NCBI GenBank assembly: GCA_018402735.1
Contig: JAGYIF010000001.1
Coordinates: 62,001 to 126,000 of the forward strand
From: Pelagibacteraceae bacterium
GTDB lineage: Bacteria; Pseudomonadota; Alphaproteobacteria; Pelagibacterales; Pelagibacteraceae
Direction: 5' to 3'
DNA: 64,000 nucleotides
The notes under the pieces: model-generated
What the model saw: only the letters and a program-made list of their open reading frames with translations
Told to the model about the DNA's origin: nothing
Database searches by the model: none
Shown here: piece after piece, positions 28,201-38,049 of the stretch
How the letters are laid out: every line of letters begins with the position of its first letter
How positions within the stretch are numbered: position 1 is the stretch's first letter
Position numbers and translations under genes: made by a program

Positions 28201-28684
28201 TAATTTTGTTAATTAAAAACTCACACTCTGAAATATTGCTATTCAAAATTAAAGATGAAATCAAAGAATGTGAGCCTCCTAATAAAACAATTAGGCCGTC
28301 AGAATGATTTATCAATTCTTCAATTGCACAATGAGGTTCATGATTTTTTTCTATAGACAAGTAGGAATTGGAAGAAAGCTTGAGCAAATTTTTGTAACCA
28401 GTGATATTTTTAGCTATAAGAGAAATTTTTCCAATTTTTTCAAGGTTATTATGAGAAAAAGAAAAATTAATTTGTGTACCTATAATAGGCTGAGTACCGA
28501 CTTTAGAAATTTCCTCAGAAAATTCTAACACACCACACATATTAAATGAGTCAGATATACCTACGCTATTAATGTTGTATGATTTGCAGTAAGTAGATAA
28601 ATCTGCAATTTTTAATGCACCTTCGCATATGGAATACTGTGTATGAATTTTTAAATGATTAAATTGAAATTTATTTAAAGACAT
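25259..28684 (-). CDS. dnaE: DNA polymerase III alpha subunit
   Basis: This 1141-residue protein is the replicative polymerase catalytic subunit. It starts with a PHP domain (LKIHTQYSICEGALKIADL; the first His of the HxH metal motif is Lys, as in many DnaE proteins that rely on separate proofreading). The polymerase core has GPGRGSGAGSLVAWCL, the catalytic aspartates in MPDFDIDFCQEDR, and FGKLQARMALRDIGRV; TYGVIIYQEQVMQIAQALSGFS and GFNKSHAAAYALIAYQTAYLKTHF are family blocks. Helix-hairpin-helix, OB-fold and C-terminal domains follow. It lies 2 nt after lolD and ends 5 nt before the rpsB promoter. Confidence 0.97.
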   Translation of the reverse strand: MSLNKFQFNHLKIHTQYSICEGALKIADLSTYCKSYNINSVGISDSFNMCGVLEFSEEISKVGTQPIIGTQINFSFSHNNLEKIGKISLIAKNITGYKNLLKLSSNSYLSIEKNHEPHCAIEELINHSDGLIVLLGGSHSLISSLILNSNISECEFLINKIIMSYKNNAYIEIQRHGEAHEPELEARLLNLSTKLNIPLLATHEVYYLNQDMHEAHDAYICVGQKTYVSDTKRLRYSDQHYLKNDIEMRELFTDLPEALENNRNIAYRCSYRPLTNKPMLPNFNTESSNVNDELKLQAKIGLEKKLKDFILINIEDQNEKKLLTNKYEERLNYEVEMISKMKFSGYFLIVSDYIKWAKTNNIPVGPGRGSGAGSLVAWCLSITDLDPIKFGLIFERFLNPDRISMPDFDIDFCQEDRDKVINYVKDKYKNKVAQIITFGKLQARMALRDIGRVIGLPYGRVDQLSKMIPFDPSRPLSLAESVAIEPRIQEAQKEDPAIDKLVKLALKLEGLYRNIATHAAGIVIGDKDLTEIIPLYKDHDSTIPIPVTQFDMKWAEEAGLVKFDFLGLKTLTVIKKTIKLIKEEGTLLDIEKIPLDDSKTFELLSSGETMGIFQLESSGMRDVLKQMKPNKFEDIIALVALYRPGPMQNISTYNNRKHGVEKPDYLHPKIEGILNETYGVIIYQEQVMQIAQALSGFSAGKADILRKAMGKKKSAEMDRQKKDFIEGAVSNNIPRDQAIYIFQLVEKFAQYGFNKSHAAAYALIAYQTAYLKTHFHLSFFSASMSMDMSNTDKLNQFYEELKRLSIKIHNPCINNCYADFIPKNNTIYYALSAIKAVGYEAISNVIKEREENGRFKSIEDFVKRVHSKDVNKLQLEGLIKAGAFDCLDNNRSKIYNNVPELIKQSKNYDENSEVNQINLFDSQTNQEFLINFEDYPAWNEQEKIKREFESIGFFVSDHPLKNYKQVLESYNVINYQNFVENVGMTECMLSGTVMAIQEKKTAKGMPFAIVKFSDLSRMFEFFIFSEVLISNREKLLPGKSFLISVKREMLKTGIERTNVSRIFLIDDIKEKNIHKLNIQIKDSDNLEILKKEIIKEGKTSVSLSYIQNGRNFIFKFKNEKNLNSESLKTLENHGFLTKIIN

Positions 28685-28686
28685 TA

Positions 28687-29370
28687 CTATTCAACATTAA
28701 CATTAACATTACCATTGGATAAAGTTAATCTTAAATCTGTCTTATCAGCTAATACTCTATTGTGAGTTGCAATCAATATTAGTCTGTTGTTTTTTTTTAA
28801 CTTCATTAGAAAATTTAAAATCAAATCAGAATTTTTTTGATCCAGGTTACCTGTCGGCTCATCTGCAAATATTAATAATGGATCATTGATGACTGCTCGT
28901 GCAATTGCAACTCTTTGCTGCTCACCTCCAGACAATTGATATGGGTAATGATTAATTCTTTTTTTTAATCCAAAATCTTTTAAGATGTTTGCTGCTAAAC
29001 GATAAGCATTTTTGGTGTCATTAGTTTTACAAATATTGGCTATAGCAACATTTTCTAAAGCACTTAAATCTGAAATTAAATTGTTATTCTGATAAACAAT
29101 TGAAATAGAATTTCTTCTATAAATTGTTCGTTGATCATCATTAATTTGGCTTATATTTTGATTATTAAACAAAATTGTGCCGGAGTCTGGTTTATCCAGT
29201 AAAGATAACAAATGGAGCAAAGTACTCTTTCCTGAACCAGAAGGGCCAAGCAGCGAAACTATTTGATTGTCGGCTAAAGTTAAATTCATATTACATAATA
29301 TTCTGATTTCTTCTCCATTATCAAAATAGGATTTACTCAAATTAGAAATTTCTAAAAAATTTTTAATCAT
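28687..29370 (-). CDS. lolD: Lipoprotein-releasing ABC transporter ATPase LolD
   Basis: This 227-residue ATPase powers release of outer-membrane lipoproteins from the inner membrane. Walker [10 protein letters not shown] is at residues 42-50; the Q-loop VYQNNNLI, signature [14 protein letters not shown], Walker [14 protein letters not shown] and the switch His in IATHNR are all present. It overlaps the permease gene by 8 nt. The last codons are encoded by three near-perfect copies of a 6-nt unit, giving a VNVNVE tail. Confidence 0.94.
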   Translation of the reverse strand: MIKNFLEISNLSKSYFDNGEEIRILCNMNLTLADNQIVSLLGPSGSGKSTLLHLLSLLDKPDSGTILFNNQNISQINDDQRTIYRRNSISIVYQNNNLISDLSALENVAIANICKTNDTKNAYRLAANILKDFGLKKRINHYPYQLSGGEQQRVAIARAVINDPLLIFADEPTGNLDQKNSDLILNFLMKLKKNNRLILIATHNRVLADKTDLRLTLSNGNVNVNVE

Positions 29371-30598
29371 ATTTTAAGGATCGAATTGGATCTATTTTGG
29401 AAGCTTTAAGCGATGGAATAATCGAAGATAGAAAGGTAATTAGCAAGGCGATACCAGATATGAGTAATATTGTAGGCATATGTATTTCACTTGGCATTTT
29501 ACTTAAAAAATAAATCTCTGCTGGGAATATTTCTATTTGCATAATTGTACTTAAAAAAATTCTTATACTTTCTATATTATAAGAAAATACAATTCCTAAA
29601 ATTACACCAAACATTGTTCCTGCAGCTCCAATGGCAGAACCTGTAATAAAAAATATTTTGATAATTCCGAATCTTGTAAATCCAATTGTTTTCAAAATTG
29701 CGATTTCTTTAGTTTTGTTTTTTACAAGAATAGTCAAACCTGAAATAATATTAAATGCTGCAACAATAATGATTAATGTCAAAATAATAAACATAACATT
29801 TCTCTCAACTAGCAAGGCATCATAAAAAGTTTTGTTATTATCAATCCAAGAAAATGATTTAATATTATTTTTTTGCAAAACTTCTTTAACAAAATTAGAT
29901 TGGGATGGATCTTTTAATCGTATTTCAATATTTTTATTATTATTTTGGTTTAATAAAAAGTCATTTGAAGTATTAATATCTAATAAGATATAATTATTGT
30001 CGAATTCGTAAATTCCCGTTTTAAAAATCGAGCCAATTTTAAAAGTATATTGCTGAGGAACGTTACCAAAAGGAGTGCTCTCTTTAACTGTAGATAAAAC
30101 TGTTATTGGGTCGCCAACCCAAACACCTAAGCTTTCTGATAGATTTGATCCTATGGAAATATAATTATTTCCGAAATTTTTAATTGATCCATCTATAATG
30201 TTTTGATTTATTAAAGTATCAGATAAAAAACTTTCCTTCTTCAAGGCTCTTATCATTGATCCTTTATTTATATCCTTGCTAATAACTAAAGCTTGAATTG
30301 AATAAGATAGATTAATATTGGAGTATTCTACTTTTTTTTCTTTAAAGATATTTTGAATATTGATCTTATTTTTCTCAAAATCATTAAATTGATAAACTAA
30401 TATATGTGGTTGAAATAACAAAAGCTTGCTTATCAAATCAGTTCTAAATCCGTTCATGACGGACATTACAATAATAAGAGTGGCAACACCAAGTCCAATC
30501 CCGAGAAATGAAAAAATAGAAATAATTTTTAGAATACCCTCTTTTTTTTTAGGTTTAAGGTATCTTTTAATAATTAGTAATTCAGCTGCAGTAATCAA
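29363..30598 (-). CDS. lolC: Lipoprotein-releasing ABC transporter permease, LolC/LolE family
   Basis: This 411-residue permease has a first membrane helix near residues 23-50 ([23 protein letters not shown], a LolC/E signature), a large periplasmic MacB-like domain (about 50-265), and three C-terminal helices with [25 protein letters not shown] and [17 protein letters not shown]. Only one permease gene is present next to lolD, so a LolC/LolE homodimer (LolF-like) is likely. It is 3-4 nt overlapped with proS upstream. Confidence 0.93.
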   Translation of the reverse strand: MITAAELLIIKRYLKPKKKEGILKIISIFSFLGIGLGVATLIIVMSVMNGFRTDLISKLLLFQPHILVYQFNDFEKNKINIQNIFKEKKVEYSNINLSYSIQALVISKDINKGSMIRALKKESFLSDTLINQNIIDGSIKNFGNNYISIGSNLSESLGVWVGDPITVLSTVKESTPFGNVPQQYTFKIGSIFKTGIYEFDNNYILLDINTSNDFLLNQNNNKNIEIRLKDPSQSNFVKEVLQKNNIKSFSWIDNNKTFYDALLVERNVMFIILTLIIIVAAFNIISGLTILVKNKTKEIAILKTIGFTRFGIIKIFFITGSAIGAAGTMFGVILGIVFSYNIESIRIFLSTIMQIEIFPAEIYFLSKMPSEIHMPTILLISGIALLITFLSSIIPSLKASKIDPIRSLKYD

Positions 30599-31920
30599 TT
30601 GAAATAAATTTCTTTTAACTTTTTAATGATAAAATCTAATGAAACAATTTGCTTGTCAAAGCCGACTTCTTTAAATTCATACTCATCTACTTTTTGTTTG
30701 GAACCAATGATAATCTGATAGGGTATTCCTATAAGATCAAAATTTTTAAATTTACTAGCTGGGCTTTCGTCTGTATCATCTAATAAAACGTCAAAATAAT
30801 TTTCTTTTAACTTTTCGTAAACGTTTTGCGATTTAATTTTAGTTTCATTTTCACTTTTTTTTCCCAAATCAATGATCGCAACATGAAACGGAGTGACTGT
30901 TGTTGGCCATTTCATAACATTATTATTGTAATTGACCTCAATAATTGCGCCTACTAATCTAGAAACACCAATACCATAAGAACCCATTTCTACTGTAATA
31001 TTTTGACCTGATGATGAATTCACTAGAGCTCTCATTGACTTTGAATACTTATCTCCAAAGTAAAAAATATGCCCCACTTCTATACCTCTAGTAATCAATT
31101 GATCTTCTTTTTTTACAGACTTATCAAATTCTGATTGATCAAATTTTTCATCTGTAGCAGAATAAATTTCAGTAAAAGCTTTAACCATGTTATTTAAGTT
31201 ATCTTCATCGTTTGAAAAATTTTCAATTTTGAGATCTAATATTTTTTTACTGGTATAAATTTGACTTTCGCCAGTATCTGCTAAAATAATAAATTCATGG
31301 GAAAGATCTCCGCCAATTGGACCTGTGTCTGCGGCTAGTGGTATTGCTTTTAATCCCAATCTTTCGAATGTTTTTAGATAAGCGTAAAACATTTTGTTAT
31401 ACGATAATCTTGCTCCTTCTTTTGTTTCATCAAATGAATAACTATCTTTCATTAAAAATTCTCTGCAACGCATAATTCCAAATCTAGGTCTAATCTCATC
31501 CCTAAATTTCCACTGAATATGATAAAGTATTAAAGGTAGGGACTTGTAAGATTTAACATTATCTCTAAAAATTTGCGTAACTAACTCTTCATTAGTTGGT
31601 CCATAAAGAAGCTCTCTATCTTGTCTATCTTTTATTCTTAGCATTTCTAAACCGTATCCATCGTAACGACCACTTTCTTTCCATAAGTCAGCAGATTGGA
31701 TGGTTGGCATCAACATCTCTTGAGCACCCGCTCTATCTTGTTCTTCCCGGATAATAATTTCTATTTTCTTTAGAACTTTAAATCCTAAAGGCAGCCAGGA
31801 ATAAATACCTGAAGCAGATTGTCTAATCATCCCCGCTCTGAGCATTAGCTGATGGGACTTTATTTTAGCATCAGAAGGAATATCTTTTAATATAGGTAAA
31901 AAAAACTTAGATAATTTCAT
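30595..31920 (-). CDS. proS: Prolyl-tRNA synthetase, short form
   Basis: This 441-residue class II synthetase charges tRNA with proline. Motif 1 is in [32 protein letters not shown]; motif 2 in [31 protein letters not shown]; motif 3 in [18 protein letters not shown]; the anticodon-binding domain follows ([10 protein letters not shown]). It lacks the large editing insertion of the E. coli enzyme, which is the established compact alphaproteobacterial/mitochondrial type. It overlaps the lol permease by 4 nt and the DUF1467 gene by one base. Confidence 0.96.
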   Translation of the reverse strand: MKLSKFFLPILKDIPSDAKIKSHQLMLRAGMIRQSASGIYSWLPLGFKVLKKIEIIIREEQDRAGAQEMLMPTIQSADLWKESGRYDGYGLEMLRIKDRQDRELLYGPTNEELVTQIFRDNVKSYKSLPLILYHIQWKFRDEIRPRFGIMRCREFLMKDSYSFDETKEGARLSYNKMFYAYLKTFERLGLKAIPLAADTGPIGGDLSHEFIILADTGESQIYTSKKILDLKIENFSNDEDNLNNMVKAFTEIYSATDEKFDQSEFDKSVKKEDQLITRGIEVGHIFYFGDKYSKSMRALVNSSSGQNITVEMGSYGIGVSRLVGAIIEVNYNNNVMKWPTTVTPFHVAIIDLGKKSENETKIKSQNVYEKLKENYFDVLLDDTDESPASKFKNFDLIGIPYQIIIGSKQKVDEYEFKEVGFDKQIVSLDFIIKKLKEIYFN

Positions 31921-32174
31921 TATTGCGAAAAAAATTCTCTTAAATTTAATATTTCAAAGTACGTCAAAAGGTTAATAATCGCAAATATTATTAATGAAGC
32001 TACAGTTGTTTTAAAGAATTTGCTCAATATGCGGGGCTGAGCTGGAGCTCCAGGATCAGTGCCGAGCGAAATTTTTTTATTCTCAGCTTGCGAAACAATA
32101 TTTAGTGGCAATACAATAAACAAAACAATCATCCAGATGATGATAAATATTACTATTTGACCTCCTAGAGACAT
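31920..32174 (-). CDS. DUF1467 family small membrane protein
   Basis: This 84-residue protein has two hydrophobic segments (about residues 5-28 and 58-76) flanking a polar loop with [22 protein letters not shown], the conserved DPGAPxxPR-type motif of DUF1467. The family is found mainly in alphaproteobacteria and commonly sits between rnj and proS, as here; its function is not known. It lies one base after the rnj stop and shares one base with proS, so it is surely co-translated with both. Confidence 0.85.
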   Translation of the reverse strand: MSLGGQIVIFIIIWMIVLFIVLPLNIVSQAENKKISLGTDPGAPAQPRILSKFFKTTVASLIIFAIINLLTYFEILNLREFFSQ

Positions 32175-32175
32175 T

Positions 32176-33846
32176 CTACAATCTTATCAATACAATATTG
32201 GTATAAGGTCTTTTTTTTACTCTAGTATAGATAACTTTTTTTAAATTTGATTTTAAGGAATCAATTAAGTTTTTTTCATCTTTTTTATTATTTAAAGAAT
32301 AACTTTTAGCTGTATTAATTATTTCATCTTCAAGATCATATAAAATTTCATCTAATTCTTCATCGTCAGCAGGTATTCCTCTCAAATTTATTATTGGATT
32401 TCTATCTAGGTTTCCTTTTTTAGATACAAGCAAAGTGATGTCCATCAATCCGTTATTTGCAATATTTTTTCTATCATTTAAAAACCTTGATTCTTCGTCT
32501 ATCAATCTGTTTCCATCTACTAATAATTTACCGGTATGGACTTTATCTATAATTTCTGGTTCTCCAGGATAAACTCTAATAATATCTCCATTTTCAATCA
32601 ATGCTGGCTGAGGAACTCCTAAAGATTTAGCAAACTCAAAATGTTCCTTCATATGTCTATGTTCTCCATGAACTGGAATTGATATTTGAGGCTTTATCCA
32701 ATTATACATATCTTTCATTTCTTCCCTACCTGGATGTCCAGATACATGAATAAAAGCGTTATCTTCGGATATAACGTTAATTTGTCTTTTAACTAACTTA
32801 TTATGAATTTTAAATAATTTTTTTTCGTTTCCAGGAATAATTCTAGAAGAAAAAATAACAGTATCGTCAGCATCAAGCATAACATCTGGATGCTCTTCAT
32901 TAACTATTCTATTCATTGCACCCATAGGCTCGCCCTGACTTCCTGTGCAAAGATACACAATCTTATTTTTTGGTATTTTTTTAGCGTCCCTAGGGTCTAA
33001 TGGTGGTTTTAAATTTTGCAAATAACCACATTCTCTTGCAGTATTATAAATACGATGCATCGATCTTCCTACTAAAGAGAGATGTCTACCAACTTTTTCG
33101 GCACATTTAAATACGGTTTCCATACGTGCAGCATTCGACGCAAATGTTGTCACAACAATTCTATTTTTAATATTTTCCATAATAGTCATCAAACTATCTC
33201 TAACATCTTTTTCTGATCCAGATCGTCCCTCTGTAAATATATTGGTAGAGTCGCATACCATAGCTAGAACTCCTTCTTTACCAATAGCTTTCAATTTGAC
33301 CTCATCCATTTTTTTCCCCATCAAAGGATCGTTATCGCACTTCCAATCTCCTGTGTGTAAAATAGTACCTACAGGAGTTTTTATGCAAAGAGCATTTGGC
33401 TCAAGTATAGAATGTGTAAGTGTGACATAATTAATATCAAATGGGCCTATTTTTACATTTCCATCAAGCTGAATAATTTTTAACTTTCCATCAATTTGTA
33501 TTTTTTTTTCTCTACATTTTTCTTTGATTAAAATTGCAGTAAATGGAGTTGCGTAAATCGGACATTCAAGCATCGGCCACAAATGAGCTATCGCTCCTAT
33601 ATGATCTTCATGAGCATGTGTTAATAAGATGCCTAATAAATTTTCTTTTCTTTGCACAATAAAATCAGGATCAGCAACCATTAAATCAACTCCAGGCACT
33701 GAATCGTCTGTAAACCCAACTCCAATATCAATCATGATCCACTTATGATTATCTTTTTGTCCATAGCCATAAAGATTCATATTCATGCCTATCTCACCGG
33801 AACCACCTAATGGGCAAAAAACTAATTCATTAATTTCATTCTTCAT
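32176..33846 (-). CDS. rnj: Ribonuclease J
   Basis: This 556-residue metallo-beta-lactamase/beta-CASP ribonuclease degrades and matures RNA with 5'-exonuclease and possible endonuclease activity. The metal-binding signature is LTHAHEDHIGAIAHL; LHTGDWK and GSEKDVRDSLM follow, beta-CASP motifs include VVTTFASNAARMETV and LCTGSQGEPMGAM, and the C-terminal IHVSGHPGREEMKDM and PVHGEHRHMKEH are present. Presence of RNase J fits an alphaproteobacterium. It overlaps coaX by 4 nt. Confidence 0.96.
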   Translation of the reverse strand: MKNEINELVFCPLGGSGEIGMNMNLYGYGQKDNHKWIMIDIGVGFTDDSVPGVDLMVADPDFIVQRKENLLGILLTHAHEDHIGAIAHLWPMLECPIYATPFTAILIKEKCREKKIQIDGKLKIIQLDGNVKIGPFDINYVTLTHSILEPNALCIKTPVGTILHTGDWKCDNDPLMGKKMDEVKLKAIGKEGVLAMVCDSTNIFTEGRSGSEKDVRDSLMTIMENIKNRIVVTTFASNAARMETVFKCAEKVGRHLSLVGRSMHRIYNTARECGYLQNLKPPLDPRDAKKIPKNKIVYLCTGSQGEPMGAMNRIVNEEHPDVMLDADDTVIFSSRIIPGNEKKLFKIHNKLVKRQINVISEDNAFIHVSGHPGREEMKDMYNWIKPQISIPVHGEHRHMKEHFEFAKSLGVPQPALIENGDIIRVYPGEPEIIDKVHTGKLLVDGNRLIDEESRFLNDRKNIANNGLMDITLLVSKKGNLDRNPIINLRGIPADDEELDEILYDLEDEIINTAKSYSLNNKKDEKNLIDSLKSNLKKVIYTRVKKRPYTNIVLIRL

Positions 33847-34601
33847 ATTTTAAATAATTTTTTATTAAAATTTATTATCCCAACCACACCCCAAAGCGTA
33901 AGGTTGCTTGCAACGGTCGACTTGTATTTTAAGGAATTGGAAAAAATATAGGACAAACCACCAGTTAAAATAATCTTATATTTTTTTTTAGTAGAAGATA
34001 TAATTTTTTCCAATATACCATTAATCATTGAAACATAGCCCCAGTAAATGCCGGAGTTAATGGCTGAGATTGTATCTTTGCCAATAATTTTTGTTGTTTT
34101 TTTAAGCTTAACTAGAGGGAGTAGAGCTGTTAAAGAATTCAAAGTAGACAGGGAAAGTCTAACGCCCGGTGTAATCAGCCCACCCTCATAAGTTTTTTTT
34201 TTGGTCAAAATATCAAAAGTCGTAGCGGTACCAAAATCTACAACTATACAATTTGTATTGTAAAAATTATGGGCAGCGATAACATTTGAAATTCTATCTG
34301 AACCAACTTGCTTGGGTTTGTTTATATTTATTTTTATTGGATTACTCAGCTTTTTATCAAGAAGCTCTAGACATTTAATTTTCTTTTTGGAAAATATTTT
34401 TTTTATTTTAAAGAAAACTTTAGGTACCACAGAGGTTAAAACGATGCATTGTATTTTCTTATTGTAGGCAAGTTTTAAAAATTGCTTATTTTTTTCTATC
34501 GAATAAGAATCTGCAGTAATTAAATTTTTAATTTTATTTTTTTTACTATCGTATAAAGCAAATTTTGATTGGGTATTTCCAATATCTCCTATTAAGAACA
34601 T
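33843..34601 (-). CDS. coaX: Type III pantothenate kinase
   Basis: This 252-residue CoaX phosphorylates pantothenate, the first step of coenzyme A synthesis. The ASKHA-fold phosphate-1 motif is LIGDIGNTQSKFALYD at the N-terminus; KQVGSDRISNVIAAHNF, VVDFGTATTFDILT (phosphate-2) and EGGLITPGVRLSLSTL with GINSGIYWGYV-like blocks follow, and ILTGGLS is the adenosine motif. Type III kinases are monovalent-cation dependent and not CoA-inhibited. It overlaps birA by 10 nt; birA-coaX-rnj is a common alphaproteobacterial order. Confidence 0.94.
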   Translation of the reverse strand: MFLIGDIGNTQSKFALYDSKKNKIKNLITADSYSIEKNKQFLKLAYNKKIQCIVLTSVVPKVFFKIKKIFSKKKIKCLELLDKKLSNPIKININKPKQVGSDRISNVIAAHNFYNTNCIVVDFGTATTFDILTKKKTYEGGLITPGVRLSLSTLNSLTALLPLVKLKKTTKIIGKDTISAINSGIYWGYVSMINGILEKIISSTKKKYKIILTGGLSYIFSNSLKYKSTVASNLTLWGVVGIINFNKKLFKI

Positions 34602-35116
34602 TTATAACTGCTTTCCATTTCTTTTAATAAAATTTTAGAAAATTCTAATATACCAACTTTTATTTTTAATTCTTTATACAGATTTGTGGTTTTGTGACTG
34701 GTTATTTTTGGATGCTTTGTCATATTTATGCCTATACCAATGATAACGTACAGTTTCTTGTTAAACACAAAACTTTCTATAAGTATTCCTGATACTTTTT
34801 TGTGATTAATCAAAATATCATTTGGCTCTTTTATTTTAAAAATATTTTTTTTTAAAATTTTTTTTAAACACTTTAAAATAACATTCAAAGAATAATATTG
34901 CATATTATTAATTTCATCATAATTTTTGACTGGAAAAAACAAAGAACCCATAAAATTTCCTTTTATTGAATTCCATTTTTTTCCAAACCTACCTCTTCCA
35001 ACATGCTGACTATCTGCAACAACTAATCCAGAAATTACATTAAAATTTTCTACTAAATTCTTAGCTTCGTCATTAGTGTTATTAACAATATCGTAATAAT
35101 AAATTGAACCTAGCAT
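34592..35116 (-). CDS. birA: Biotin--[acetyl-CoA-carboxylase] ligase, short form
   Basis: This 174-residue protein covers only the catalytic core of biotin ligase. It has DSQHVGRGRFGKKWNS (the biotinyl-AMP loop GRGRxGxxW), FMGSLFFPV, KEPNDILINHKKVSGILIE and IIGIGINMTKHP. There is no N-terminal helix-turn-helix, so it cannot be a BirA-type repressor, and the C-terminal SH3-like cap is mostly missing. The usual KWPND motif reads KEPND, a Trp-to-Glu change. It lies 6 nt after nuoN in the same direction. Confidence 0.9.
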   Translation of the reverse strand: MLGSIYYYDIVNNTNDEAKNLVENFNVISGLVVADSQHVGRGRFGKKWNSIKGNFMGSLFFPVKNYDEINNMQYYSLNVILKCLKKILKKNIFKIKEPNDILINHKKVSGILIESFVFNKKLYVIIGIGINMTKHPKITSHKTTNLYKELKIKVGILEFSKILLKEMESSYKCS

Positions 35117-35122
35117 TGATAA

Positions 35123-36541
35123 TTACTGAACTGCTTTAGAGGCAATATTAACAAAGTAATTTAAGATAGATGGGTTAAGGAAATAAAATAAAATCAATAG
35201 AGTTGAAAAAGTTAAAGAAACTTTAATACCATTACTTGTAATAGAATCAAACTTTTCCTGTTCTGGATCAAAATATATAATTTTAATTATTCTAAGATAA
35301 TAAAAAGCAGAAATAACAGTAGTTACCAATCCAATAACTGCTAGAGCGATAAGATCTGCTTTTATAACAGCCATAAAAATGTAAAATTTTGCAAAAAATC
35401 CTGCTAACGGTGGAATTCCAGCCAGAGAGAATAAAAACACTGTGAAAGAGAGGGCAATGACTGGATGGTTTTTTGATAAACCAGACAAATCTCTTATATT
35501 TTCAACATAGATATTTTTTCTTTTCATAATTAGAATGCATGCAAAGCTGCCTATTTTCATCACAACATAAAGAAATATATAAAGAATTGATGCAGATACT
35601 CCCTCGTTTATTCCAGTAGCTAAACCAGCCAATCCATAACCCATATGGCTAATACTACTATAAGCCATAAGCCTTTTAATATTAGTTTGACCTATTGCTG
35701 CGACAGCTCCCAAAATCATTGAGGCCACAGACATAAAAATAAGAATTATTTGCCACTCCACAAAAACATTATCAAAAGCTACATATAAAATTCTAATGAT
35801 CGCACCAAATCCTGCAACTTTTGGAGCTAATGCAAAAAAAGCGGTTACAGATGTTGGAGCTCCCTCATATACATCTGGGGTCCACATGTGAAATGGAACT
35901 GCTGAAATTTTGAAAGCTAAACCAATAAGAATAAATACTAAGCCAAATATTAATCCTAAATTTTGTGAGTCGAAATTTTCGGCAATAATATAATAGTTTG
36001 TTGATCCAGTAAAACCATAAATTAAAGAACAGCCATAAAGCAGAAGTCCAGATGATAAAGCACCTAACACGAAATATTTAACACCAGCCTCTGTTGATTT
36101 AACTGAATCTCTATTTAAAGAAGCTAAAACATAAAGAGATAAAGATTGCAATTCAATACCTAAATATAGTCCAATTAGATTATTGGAACTAATCATTACG
36201 AACATTCCCAAAATAGCAGACATAATTAAAATAGGGTATTCAAACTGATCTATTTTATTATCTTTGATATATTGATTTGTAAAAAACAAAGCGAAAGCAC
36301 TTGATCCCAAAATTAATATTTTCAAAAAAGAAGATAGTTCATCAATTATGTAATTGTTGCTAAAAAGTTTAACAGACACATTGTCATTAATATAAACCAT
36401 GGGTATCGCGATGAGTAAAGAAAAGGCGGTAAATTTAGTAATTAAATTAAAACTATTTTTCTTAAAAACCCCAATTATCAACAACACCATTAAAGAAATT
36501 CCAATAAAAAGCTCGGGATAAATTAAATTAAGATTATTCAT
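35123..36541 (-). CDS. nuoN: NADH-quinone oxidoreductase subunit N
   Basis: This 472-residue antiporter-like membrane subunit of complex I has about 13-14 hydrophobic segments. The proton-channel motifs are visible: IGLYLGIELQSLSLYVLASLNRDSVKSTEAGVKYFVLGALSSG, FHMWTPDVYEGAPTSVTAFFALAPKVAG with the channel Lys, QTNIKRLMAYSSISHMGYGLAG, and SLAGIPPLAGFFAKFYIF. It is the last nuo gene, 2 nt after nuoM. Confidence 0.97.
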   Translation of the reverse strand: MNNLNLIYPELFIGISLMVLLIIGVFKKNSFNLITKFTAFSLLIAIPMVYINDNVSVKLFSNNYIIDELSSFLKILILGSSAFALFFTNQYIKDNKIDQFEYPILIMSAILGMFVMISSNNLIGLYLGIELQSLSLYVLASLNRDSVKSTEAGVKYFVLGALSSGLLLYGCSLIYGFTGSTNYYIIAENFDSQNLGLIFGLVFILIGLAFKISAVPFHMWTPDVYEGAPTSVTAFFALAPKVAGFGAIIRILYVAFDNVFVEWQIILIFMSVASMILGAVAAIGQTNIKRLMAYSSISHMGYGLAGLATGINEGVSASILYIFLYVVMKIGSFACILIMKRKNIYVENIRDLSGLSKNHPVIALSFTVFLFSLAGIPPLAGFFAKFYIFMAVIKADLIALAVIGLVTTVISAFYYLRIIKIIYFDPEQEKFDSITSNGIKVSLTFSTLLILFYFLNPSILNYFVNIASKAVQ

Positions 36542-36543
36542 TT

Positions 36544-38049
36544 TTATTTAATATTCGTTTGATTTAATAATGAAATTTTTGCGTTGTAAATCGTAACAAC
36601 ATTTTCAACACTAGTTGATATGGTGTCCAAAATTATGTTTGGAAAAATACCAAGAACAATTATTAAAATTAACAAAGGTAATAAAGCCGTAACTTCAAAT
36701 TTATTTATGTCTTTTAGACTTTTTACGTTGTCATTAGTTACTTCGCCAAAAACAACTCTTCTATACAACCATAAGCTATAACAAGCTGACAGCACTACTC
36801 CTGTGGCAGCTAAAAGTGATACTAAATAATTTACCTTAAAAACACCAATTAAAACTAAAAACTCTCCGACAAAACCGCTAGTACCAGGCAAGCCTAAACT
36901 AGCTAATATAAAAACCATAAAAAATATTGAGTATTTAGGCATTGTATTTACGACTCCACCGTAATCTGCAATTTCTCTAGTGTGCATTCGGTCATAAATA
37001 ACTCCGACACTTAAAAATAATGCAGCTGAAATTATTCCATGACTAATCATTTGAAATATACTTCCCTCAATACCTTGAGAATTGAATGCAAATATTCCGA
37101 TAGTGACAAAACCCATATGCGCGACTGATGAGTACGCAATTAATTTCTTCATGTCTTTTTGCATCAGAGCAACTAATGAAGTGTAAATAATACCAATAAT
37201 ACTTAATGTAAAAATCAATGGAGCAAAATAATGTGAAGCTACTGGAAAAAATCCTATAGAAAATCTAATAAAACCGTATCCAGCCATTTTAAGTAAAATT
37301 GCAGCTAGAATAACTGAACCTGTGGTTGGAGCTTCAACATGAGCATCTGGTAACCAAGTGTGTACTGGCCACATTGGTGTTTTAACTGCAAACGAAGTAA
37401 AAAAGCCAAGCCATAGCCAATATTGATATTTAGTATCTATATCAAATTTTAATAACTCTTGAATATCTGTAGTTCCTGCTTTTAAATATATAAAAATAAT
37501 AGCTATAAGCATGAATACAGAGCCAAACAACGTGTATAAAAAAAATTTAAATGCCGAATATACTCTTCTTATACCTCCCCAAATACCAATAATTAAAAAC
37601 ATAGGAATCAAACCTGCTTCAAAAAATAAATAAAAAATAAAAATATCAAGAGAACAAAAAACACCAAGCATCATGGTTTCCATTAATAATAGGGCAATAA
37701 AAAAATCTTTTTGTCTAAATTTGATACTATTGGAAGTGGCAATAATACAAATTGGAGTAATAAAAGAAGTTAAAACAACAAACAAAATACTAATACCATC
37801 AACACCAACTTTGTATTTAATAACATCTCCTATCCATGGTTGTTCTTCAACAAATTGAAATTCGGCTGAACTAGGATCAAAATTATTCCATAAAAGTAAT
37901 GATAAAATAAAAACTAACGAAGAAGTTAGTAAAGAAACGTTAAAACAAATTTGATTAACTTTTTTTTCATCTCCTTTTGTTAACAGAATAAAAAAAGCTC
38001 CAATCAAAGGAAGGAATGTAACAATTGTTAAAATTGGTAAGTCCATCAC
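36544..38049 (-). CDS. nuoM: NADH-quinone oxidoreductase subunit M
   Basis: This 501-residue proton-pumping subunit shows the NuoM blocks GVDGISILFVVLTSF, FFEAGLIPMFLIIGIWGG (with the conserved Glu), FAVKTPMWPVHTWLPDAHVEAPTTGSVILAAILLKMAGYG, QKDMKKLIAYSSVAHMGFV and LGLPGTSGFVGEFLVLIG. It has about 14 hydrophobic segments. One residue gap to nuoL and 2 nt to nuoN place it in one operon. Confidence 0.97.
   Translation of the reverse strand: MMDLPILTIVTFLPLIGAFFILLTKGDEKKVNQICFNVSLLTSSLVFILSLLLWNNFDPSSAEFQFVEEQPWIGDVIKYKVGVDGISILFVVLTSFITPICIIATSNSIKFRQKDFFIALLLMETMMLGVFCSLDIFIFYLFFEAGLIPMFLIIGIWGGIRRVYSAFKFFLYTLFGSVFMLIAIIFIYLKAGTTDIQELLKFDIDTKYQYWLWLGFFTSFAVKTPMWPVHTWLPDAHVEAPTTGSVILAAILLKMAGYGFIRFSIGFFPVASHYFAPLIFTLSIIGIIYTSLVALMQKDMKKLIAYSSVAHMGFVTIGIFAFNSQGIEGSIFQMISHGIISAALFLSVGVIYDRMHTREIADYGGVVNTMPKYSIFFMVFILASLGLPGTSGFVGEFLVLIGVFKVNYLVSLLAATGVVLSACYSLWLYRRVVFGEVTNDNVKSLKDINKFEVTALLPLLILIIVLGIFPNIILDTISTSVENVVTIYNAKISLLNQTNIK

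Noticed and set aside
28686-28709. Short tandem repeat (AACATT units) at the end of lolD
   Set aside because: Only about three 6-nt copies inside coding sequence; too short to call a repeat locus.
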